Of a stretch of DNA of 10,557 nucleotides, positions 4,955 to 10,557 are shown piece after piece. Numbering within the stretch: the first letter of the stretch is position 1; the number at the start of each line of letters is the position of its first letter. Both the position numbers and the translations under genes were made by a program. The notes below the pieces were generated by a model that searched no databases, had not been told where the DNA came from, and saw nothing but the letters and a program-made list of their open reading frames with translations. Source of the DNA: Ruminococcus sp. GTDB taxonomy: Bacteria; Bacillota; Clostridia; Oscillospirales; Ruminococcaceae. Location: positions 1 to 10,557 of the forward strand of contig JAAVHK010000123.1 of the NCBI GenBank assembly GCA_014799765.1. Direction: 5' to 3'.

Positions 4955-5215
4955 ATGTATCTTCATATCGGGAATAATTATTCCGTAAATCTTCATGATG
5001 TCGTCGGGATATTTGACATAGAAAACACTACAACAGGTAAATTCACAAAGAAATTTCTTGAACGTGCTGAAAAAAATCATTCATGCGTATATACGACTTA
5101 CGAAATGCCGAAAAGTTTCATAATAACCGCAAAAAACGGTACGGAAAAAGTTTATATTTCACAGTTGTCGGCATATACCCTGAAAAAGCGTATGGCAGAC
5201 GGTCAGAGTAAATAA
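4955..5215 (+). CDS. remB: RemB/YaaB-type DUF370 DNA-binding regulator
   Basis: An 86-residue protein of the DUF370 family. The start MYLHIGNNYSVNLHDVVGIF, the DIENTTTGKFTKKFLE helix, and PKSFIITAKNG followed by VYISQLSAYTLKKR match the YaaB (RemB) pattern. In B. subtilis the paralogue RemA is a DNA-binding activator of biofilm-matrix and osmoprotection genes, and remB lies next to gyrB, as here. The target genes in this organism are unknown. AGGAGG (4942-4947) sits 7 bases before the ATG. It lies directly behind the tandem repeats and 26 bases before gyrB, most likely in one transcript. Whether it binds the upstream repeats is an open question. Confidence 0.9.
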   Translation: MYLHIGNNYSVNLHDVVGIFDIENTTTGKFTKKFLERAEKNHSCVYTTYEMPKSFIITAKNGTEKVYISQLSAYTLKKRMADGQSK

Positions 5216-5241
5216 AATTTTGAAAAATCGGAGGTAAATTC

Positions 5242-7164
5242 ATGAGTATACAAAACAACAATTACGACGAAAACGACATACAGGTTTTAGAGGGTCTTGA
5301 GGCTGTAAGAAAACGTCCGGCAATGTATATAGGCTCTACCGGTGAGGGCGGTTTACACCACCTTGTCTATGAAATTGTCGATAACTCAATTGATGAATCC
5401 TTAGCAGGTTATTGTACGGAAATAAACGTCGAATTACTCGAAAATGACGTAATCCGTGTATCAGATAACGGACGTGGTATTCCTACAGGAATCCACCAGA
5501 AAGAAGGCGTTTCAGCGGCGACTGTCGTATATACCGTACTTCATGCCGGTGGAAAATTCGGTGGTGGTGGGTACAAGGTATCCGGCGGACTTCATGGTGT
5601 AGGAGCTTCAGCAGTAAATGCCCTGTCGGAATGGTTGGAACTCACTGTTTATGATGGTCAGAACATATGGTTTCAGCGATTCGAGAGGGGAAATTATTCC
5701 GAACCCATAAAGATTATCGGAAAGACTGATAAAACCGGTACAAGCGTAATGTTTAAGGCGGATGCAGAAATATTTGAAACTACCGTATATAACCGTGAAA
5801 CGCTTATGAAACGTCTGAGAGAGCAGGCTTTTCTGAATGCCGGATTAAAGATAAATTTCACGGATTCAAGACACGAAAATATATTCTCCGAAACAATGTA
5901 CTATGAGGGCGGTATAAAACAATTCGTGGAACATATTCACGAGGCAAGAGGGCTTGAAAGTCTTTCCGGAAATGTAATCTATTTTTCTGGAAATTACGGC
6001 GATATGACCGCTGAAATAGCATTACAGTACAATGACGGCTACAACGAATTGATTTTATCATTTGCGAATAATATTCACACAAAGGACGGCGGTTCACATG
6101 AAACAGGATTCAGGAACGCACTGACAAAAGTTGTCAACGAATACGGAAGAAAAATGAACCTGCTCAAAGACAAGGAAAAACTTGGTGGTGATGATATTCG
6201 TGAGGGTCTGACCGCAATTATTTCTGTAAAGCTGACTGAATGTGAATTTGAATCGCAGACAAAAGTACGCCTCGGAAATCCCGAAGTAAAGCCGTTTATC
6301 GAAAAATTAGTACAGGAAAAATTAATGAATTTCCTTGAAGAAAATCCGGAAATCGCAAAGATGATTTTTGAAAAAAGTCTTTCCGCCCTTAAAGCCCGTG
6401 AAGCCGCCAGACGTGCAAGGGAAGCCGAAAGAAATAAAAACGCTTTCGGAAAAACTGCTATGCCGGAAAAATTAGCTGACTGTTCAGAACGTGATAATCG
6501 TTATACGGAAATCTATATCGTTGAGGGTGATTCCGCCGGAGGTTCGGCAAAACAGGGACGTGACAGACGTTATCAGGCAATACTTTCCTTATGGGGCAAG
6601 ATGTTGAATGTTGAAAAAGCAAGAATTGATAAAATTTACAGTAATGACAAGTTATCACCGGTAGTTTCGGCACTCGGGACAGGTATCGGCGAAGATTTCG
6701 ACATTGAAAAATTACGTTACGGAAAAGTAATAATCATGGCTGATGCCGATGTTGACGGTATGCACATAAGGGCTTTATTACTGACATTTTTCTTCCGTTA
6801 TATGAGACCTCTCATAACAAACGGCAATATCTATATAGCACAGCCACCTCTTTTCAGGGTGGAAAGAAATAAACAGATTCGCTATGCATTTTCCGACGAG
6901 GAAAGAGACCAGTTTATCAAAGAACTTTCTGAAAACGGAAAATATAAAGTCGATATTCAGCGATATAAGGGACTTGGTGAAATGAATCCTGAACAGCTAT
7001 GGGAAACTACTATGAATCCCGAAACACGTACAATTGTTAAAATTTCCATGGAAGACGCACTCAGGGCTGACGAAATTTTCACTGTACTTATGGGCGATAA
7101 AGTTGATTTAAGACGTAAATTTATAGAAGAAAATGCAAAATTCGTACAGGATTTGGATATATGA
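5242..7164 (+). CDS. gyrB: DNA gyrase subunit B
   Basis: This is the ATPase and TOPRIM half of gyrase, which introduces negative supercoils as GyrA2GyrB2. The GHKL ATPase shows E44 (general base), N48 and D51 in EIVDNSIDESLAG, then DNGRGIP (75-81), the lid with K105, and GGLHGVG (115-121). The TOPRIM domain has EGDSAGGSAKQGR (428-440) and metal-binding DADVDG (501-506). The tail QRYKGLGEMNPEQLW is intact. The 640 residues are the normal Bacillota length. The usual PL[RK]GKILNVE stretch reads SLWGKMLNVE (449-458). GGAGGT (5230-5235) lies 6 bases before the ATG. The stop overlaps the next gene's ATG by 4 bases (ATGA). Confidence 0.98.
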   Translation: MSIQNNNYDENDIQVLEGLEAVRKRPAMYIGSTGEGGLHHLVYEIVDNSIDESLAGYCTEINVELLENDVIRVSDNGRGIPTGIHQKEGVSAATVVYTVLHAGGKFGGGGYKVSGGLHGVGASAVNALSEWLELTVYDGQNIWFQRFERGNYSEPIKIIGKTDKTGTSVMFKADAEIFETTVYNRETLMKRLREQAFLNAGLKINFTDSRHENIFSETMYYEGGIKQFVEHIHEARGLESLSGNVIYFSGNYGDMTAEIALQYNDGYNELILSFANNIHTKDGGSHETGFRNALTKVVNEYGRKMNLLKDKEKLGGDDIREGLTAIISVKLTECEFESQTKVRLGNPEVKPFIEKLVQEKLMNFLEENPEIAKMIFEKSLSALKAREAARRAREAERNKNAFGKTAMPEKLADCSERDNRYTEIYIVEGDSAGGSAKQGRDRRYQAILSLWGKMLNVEKARIDKIYSNDKLSPVVSALGTGIGEDFDIEKLRYGKVIIMADADVDGMHIRALLLTFFFRYMRPLITNGNIYIAQPPLFRVERNKQIRYAFSDEERDQFIKELSENGKYKVDIQRYKGLGEMNPEQLWETTMNPETRTIVKISMEDALRADEIFTVLMGDKVDLRRKFIEENAKFVQDLDI

Positions 7165-7682
7165 CCGATAATTATTTATTTGAAAAAAATTATTCCGTAC
7201 CGTTTGAAATTTTCCGTGAGGGATATATTGAATTTCAGAAAAAATTCGTATTTCCACAGGCGAATTTAACAGCAGTTGCATTTCTGATACTTGCCGGGGT
7301 ATTTATATTTTCGGTCATTGAGGACAATTCACAGTATTTTGCCTACCTGCTCATATTTGTTTGTCTTGCAATGGCGGTACGCCAATGGTATAATCCACGG
7401 AAATTAAGGGCAAATTTGTTTGAAAGTTTTCACCTGACCGAAAATACAGTATACAGAATTTCAGTAACGGAAAAATACGTTGATATTTCAACGGTTTCTA
7501 CCGGTGAGGAATCGGAAGATGACGATTTACCGGGAAAAAGCCGTATTCCGATAGATGAGAATTTTTCGGTATTGGAATACGATAAATATTTTCTTATATT
7601 TTCCGGAAAAGTAGTATTTTATATTATTCCTAAAGAAAATTTTTCCGGAAAAGAAAATGAAATTTTAAGAAATCTGAAATAA
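7161..7682 (+). CDS. YcxB-like small membrane protein between gyrB and gyrA
   Basis: A 173-residue protein with an N-terminal soluble stretch, two close hydrophobic segments (about 36-54 and 58-74, joined by a short acidic turn), a basic stretch (RQWYNPRKLR) and a soluble C-terminal part. The end IPIDENFSVLEYDKYFLIFS followed by VVFYIIPKENF has the layout of YcxB-type proteins, in which a membrane hairpin precedes a PH-like C-terminal domain. An acidic patch EESEDDD is at 116-122. No enzymatic motif is visible and the function is unknown. The ATG overlaps the gyrB stop by 4 bases, and gyrA follows after 21 bases, so it is translated in the gyrase operon. Only a weak ribosome binding site precedes it, suggesting coupling to gyrB translation. 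The family name is by resemblance. Confidence 0.75.
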   Translation: MTDNYLFEKNYSVPFEIFREGYIEFQKKFVFPQANLTAVAFLILAGVFIFSVIEDNSQYFAYLLIFVCLAMAVRQWYNPRKLRANLFESFHLTENTVYRISVTEKYVDISTVSTGEESEDDDLPGKSRIPIDENFSVLEYDKYFLIFSGKVVFYIIPKENFSGKENEILRNLK

Positions 7683-7703
7683 TTTTACAGGAGGTAATAA
7701 ATT

Positions 7704-10268
7704 TTGATTTACAATGATAATTCAAAGGTAATCAATACGGAAATATGCGACGAAATGCAGAATTCCGTACTTAATTACGCAATGTCGGTAATCGTTTCAA
7801 GAGCGTTGCCGGACGTAAGAGACGGTCTTAAACCGGTACACAGAAGAATTTTATATACACTTCACGAAAACGGACTTACGCCCGAAAAGGCTTACAGAAA
7901 ATGTGCCGATACAGTAGGTGCGGTTTTAGGACGTTATCACCCACACGGCGACACTTCCGTATATGACGCACTTGTAAGACTTGCACAGGATTTTTCAATG
8001 CGTTATCCGCTTGTGGATGGTCACGGAAACTTCGGCTCTATCGACGGCGACGGTGCAGCGGCATATCGTTATACAGAAGCGAAAATGTCAAAAATAACAC
8101 TCGATATGCTGACCGATATTAACAAAAATACCGTTGATTTTGTATCAAACTATGATGACCGTCTGAAAGAACCGGAAGTTTTGCCGTCACGTTTTCCGAA
8201 TCTGTTGGTAAATGGTTCTGTTGGAATTGCCGTCGGTATGGCTACCAATATTCCGCCACATAATTTAGGCGAAGTAATTGATGGTCTTAAACTGCTGATT
8301 TCAAATCCGGATTGCACGCTTGATGAGTTAATGGAATTTATAAAAGCTCCGGACTTCCCTACAGGTGGAATAATAATGGGTAAAGCCGGAATACGTTCGG
8401 CATACGCTACCGGAAGAGGTAAAATAATACTCCGTTCACGTACTCATTTTGAGGAAATAAAGGGCAGAAACTGTATTATTATTGATGAAATACCCTTTAT
8501 GCTCCGTAAGGAAAGACTGTTGAAAAGTATCAACCAGCTTGTACGAGACAAGAAAATTGAAGGTCTTTACGATTTACGAGACGAATCCGACAAGGACGGT
8601 ATGCGTGTAGTAATCGAACTGAAAAGAGACGCAAATCCGGAAATAGTTTTAAATAAATTATTTGCCCTTACACAGTTACAGGATACCGTCGGAATTATAA
8701 TGCTTGCCCTCGTAAACGGTGAGCCGAAAATATTGACCTTAAAGGAAATGTTACAGAAATATCTTGAATTTCAGGTTGAAGTTATCCGTAGACGTACTGA
8801 ATATGATTTGAAAAAAGCTATGGAAAGGTCACATATTCTGCAAGGTTTCGTACTTGCTTCCGACGATATAGACGAAGTTATTGATATTCTTAAAAAAAGC
8901 AAAAATATTGCTATCGGCAAGAAAAATATCATGGAATATTTCATGGACGTTAAAATTTCTGAAATTCTTGACCATGATAAATACGATTTTACCGGACTTC
9001 ACATTGAAGATGAAGTCGGTCTTTCCGATGAGCAGGCAGAAGCTATAGTACAAATGCGATTAGGTGCTTTAACCGGTCTGGAAAGACAGAAGATTACCGA
9101 CGAACTTTACGGCTTACTTACTAAAATTTCGGACTATGAGGACATTCTGAACGATGTCAACAGGGTATATGAAATCATAATAAATGACCTCGACAACATC
9201 AGGAAAAAATTCAATGATAAAAGGCGTACAGATGTTGAAAGTGTCAGTGGTGAGGTTGATATTGAAGACCTGATACCGCATGAAGATTGTGTCGTAACGC
9301 TTACAAATAACGGTTATATCAAGCGTATGCCGGTTGCCGAGTACAAGACACAGAAACGTGGCGGACGTGGTATAACCGGTATGAAACAGCGTGAAGAAGA
9401 CTTTGTTGAGGAAATGTTTGTCTGCGGAAGTCACGATAATGTTTTATTTATATCGAATTTCGGAATAATGTATAAATTGAAATGCTATGAAGTTCCGGAC
9501 GGTACAAAGGCTTCACGAGGATTTAATTTAATAAACCTGCTCTCACTCGATGACGGCGAAAAAATTACCGCTATGCTGAAAACTACTGATTTCAGTGAAA
9601 ATAAATTCATAACAATTGTAACAAGAAACGGTAAAATAAAACGTACAAATCTTTCACTTTACAGGAACGTAAGTAAACGTGGATTACGTGCTATAGGTCT
9701 CGACGACGGCGACGAAATAGCCGGTGTACGCCTTACTGACGGCAATGCACAGATATTTGTCGCAACTCATGACGGTATGCTTATAAGAATTGAAGAATCT
9801 AAAGGGCGTTCAATGTCACGTACCGCACACGGAGTAAAAGTAATTAAATTACGTGAGGGCGATTATGTAGTAGGCATTGCCCGTATGCGTGAAGGTGCAT
9901 CACTGCTGACCGTCACCGAAAACGGTTACGGAAAACGCACGGAAATTTCAAATTACCGTATTCAGAATCGTGGTGGATATGGTCTTAAAAATTACCACGT
10001 CGACGACGTAAGAGGTCACGTATGCGGAATAAAAATCGTCGACGAGACTGATGATATTATCATGGTATCGAGTGACGGAATTATCATAAGAATCCTTGCA
10101 AGCGATATAAGAATAATGGGTCAGTACGCCAAGGGAGTACGTGTTATGCGTGTCCGTGATGGTGCTAAAGTTGTAGCTTTCACACGTGCCGAACATGACG
10201 AAAACGCCCAGACAGAAAAAGTTGAACAGATTACTGATACCGAGGAGCAGGCAGAAAATGAAGAATAA
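7704..10268 (+). CDS. gyrA: DNA gyrase subunit A
   Basis: This is the DNA-cleaving and DNA-wrapping half of gyrase. The core shows ALPDVRDGLKPVHRRIL (35-50), the helix HPHGDTSVYDALVRLAQ and the catalytic tyrosine Y123 in AAAYRYTEAKM. Position 84 is Thr where E. coli has quinolone-binding Ser83, and D88 corresponds to Asp87; Thr is natural in many Clostridia, so resistance cannot be inferred. The C-terminal wrapping domain carries the GyrA box QKRGGRG (550-556), which separates gyrase from topoisomerase IV ParC. The end is an acidic tail of about 20 residues. The start is TTG, with AGGAGGT (7689-7695) 8 bases before it; the next in-frame ATG would remove conserved sequence. Length 854 is typical. 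Confidence 0.98.
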   Translation: MIYNDNSKVINTEICDEMQNSVLNYAMSVIVSRALPDVRDGLKPVHRRILYTLHENGLTPEKAYRKCADTVGAVLGRYHPHGDTSVYDALVRLAQDFSMRYPLVDGHGNFGSIDGDGAAAYRYTEAKMSKITLDMLTDINKNTVDFVSNYDDRLKEPEVLPSRFPNLLVNGSVGIAVGMATNIPPHNLGEVIDGLKLLISNPDCTLDELMEFIKAPDFPTGGIIMGKAGIRSAYATGRGKIILRSRTHFEEIKGRNCIIIDEIPFMLRKERLLKSINQLVRDKKIEGLYDLRDESDKDGMRVVIELKRDANPEIVLNKLFALTQLQDTVGIIMLALVNGEPKILTLKEMLQKYLEFQVEVIRRRTEYDLKKAMERSHILQGFVLASDDIDEVIDILKKSKNIAIGKKNIMEYFMDVKISEILDHDKYDFTGLHIEDEVGLSDEQAEAIVQMRLGALTGLERQKITDELYGLLTKISDYEDILNDVNRVYEIIINDLDNIRKKFNDKRRTDVESVSGEVDIEDLIPHEDCVVTLTNNGYIKRMPVAEYKTQKRGGRGITGMKQREEDFVEEMFVCGSHDNVLFISNFGIMYKLKCYEVPDGTKASRGFNLINLLSLDDGEKITAMLKTTDFSENKFITIVTRNGKIKRTNLSLYRNVSKRGLRAIGLDDGDEIAGVRLTDGNAQIFVATHDGMLIRIEESKGRSMSRTAHGVKVIKLREGDYVVGIARMREGASLLTVTENGYGKRTEISNYRIQNRGGYGLKNYHVDDVRGHVCGIKIVDETDDIIMVSSDGIIIRILASDIRIMGQYAKGVRVMRVRDGAKVVAFTRAEHDENAQTEKVEQITDTEEQAENEE

Positions 10269-10557
10269 TTTTCTGAAATTAATTCTTGTATTTTCAGCCG
10301 GATATATTTTTCTGGAAAATAAATTCATGTTGAAAATACGGCATGAATTTTCCGGAAAAAATAAACAGAATGATATAAAAATCGCACATATTTCAGATTT
10401 GCATAAACGCAGGTTCGGGGATAATAATTCCCGAATCTGTCGCATTTTAAGGCGGGAAGATCCTGACCTTATTTTTATTACAGGTGACCTTGTTTCACGT
10501 ACTGAAAATGATTTTTCAGGAATAAAAATGAGGGGGGTAGGGTGGGTAAAGAGTGTA
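10258..10557 (+). CDS. metallophosphoesterase, membrane-anchored (partial, runs off the window)
   Basis: An open frame starts at ATG 10258, overlapping gyrA by 11 bases, with GAGGAG (10242-10247) 10 bases upstream. Residues 5-19 are hydrophobic (FLKLILVFSAGYIFL), a likely membrane anchor. Calcineurin-type metal-binding motifs follow: IAHISDLH (D47, H49) and DLIFITGDLV (G76, D77). This pattern fits YkuE-like phosphoesterases, which hydrolyse phosphoesters outside the membrane with two metal ions; the substrate is unknown. The expected GNHE motif would lie past the window end. The last residues (MRGVGWVKSV) do not look like the family and come from suspect sequence. Confidence 0.8.
   Translation, partial: MKNNFLKLILVFSAGYIFLENKFMLKIRHEFSGKNKQNDIKIAHISDLHKRRFGDNNSRICRILRREDPDLIFITGDLVSRTENDFSGIKMRGVGWVKSV
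10531..10557. other. suspected sequencing-adapter carry-over at the sequence end
   Basis: The window ends exactly in AAAGAGTGTA, preceded by TAGGG and G-runs. The reverse complement of the common Illumina P5/Read 1 adapter contains GTGTAGGGAAAGAGTGTA. The last ten bases match exactly and TAGGG matches after a 5-base insertion. The translated frame also stops resembling its family here. Confidence 0.5.

Noticed and set aside
7953..7967. Thr at GyrA position 84 (E. coli Ser83) as a quinolone-resistance mutation
   Set aside because: Thr is the natural residue in many Clostridia, and the accompanying Asp88 is intact.
9948..10445. 165-codon - strand frame over the end of gyrA and the next gene
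   Set aside because: It is a shadow of gyrA and the metallophosphoesterase gene on the opposite strand, both supported by family motifs.

Overview
The window reads as the origin-proximal DNA-replication cluster of a low-GC Gram-positive bacterium. The order dnaN - yaaA (S4 domain) - recF - remB (DUF370) - gyrB - small membrane protein - gyrA, all on the + strand, is the classical Bacillota arrangement next to oriC. Strong AGGAGG-type ribosome binding sites, GTG and TTG starts and high AT content agree. Clostridia, and within them a Ruminococcus-like (Oscillospiraceae) genome, is my best guess. It rests on gene order and protein style, not on a database match.

Layout. Positions 1-44 may hold the last codons of an upstream gene, plausibly dnaA. 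Positions 45-1763 are a very AT-rich stretch of about 1.7 kb without a convincing gene and are the likely oriC region. It holds three TTTTCAACA sites that resemble DnaA boxes, a (CG)5 block next to long A/T tracts just upstream of dnaN, two perfect GAAC-N4-GTTC sites that look like Gram-positive LexA boxes, and a GC-rich island at about 300-360 with a tetraloop hairpin. dnaN (1764-2864) ends at a strong intrinsic terminator, and a new extended -10 promoter (2935-2963) starts yaaA-recF.

The most unusual part is the recF-remB gap (4364-4954). It is filled by three tandem, diverged copies of a unit of about 205 bp (4341-4544, 4545-4753, 4754-4919), plus a stub of a fourth that runs into the remB ribosome binding site. 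Each unit begins with a copy of the recF stop-codon end. Each carries a long imperfect inverted repeat of about 21 bp per arm and an invariant inner inverted repeat TTTGAC/GTCAAA. Each also has a perfect TATAAT in the same place. The differences between copies mostly preserve + strand RNA pairing through G-U wobble. I know of no described element of this kind.

remB, gyrB, a YcxB-like membrane protein gene, gyrA and a truncated metallophosphoesterase gene follow with short gaps or start/stop overlaps, consistent with one transcription unit. Functionally, DnaN, RecF and gyrase serve replication, repair and supercoiling at the origin. The last 20-30 bases look like sequencing-adapter carry-over rather than genome, so the window probably ends at a contig end.
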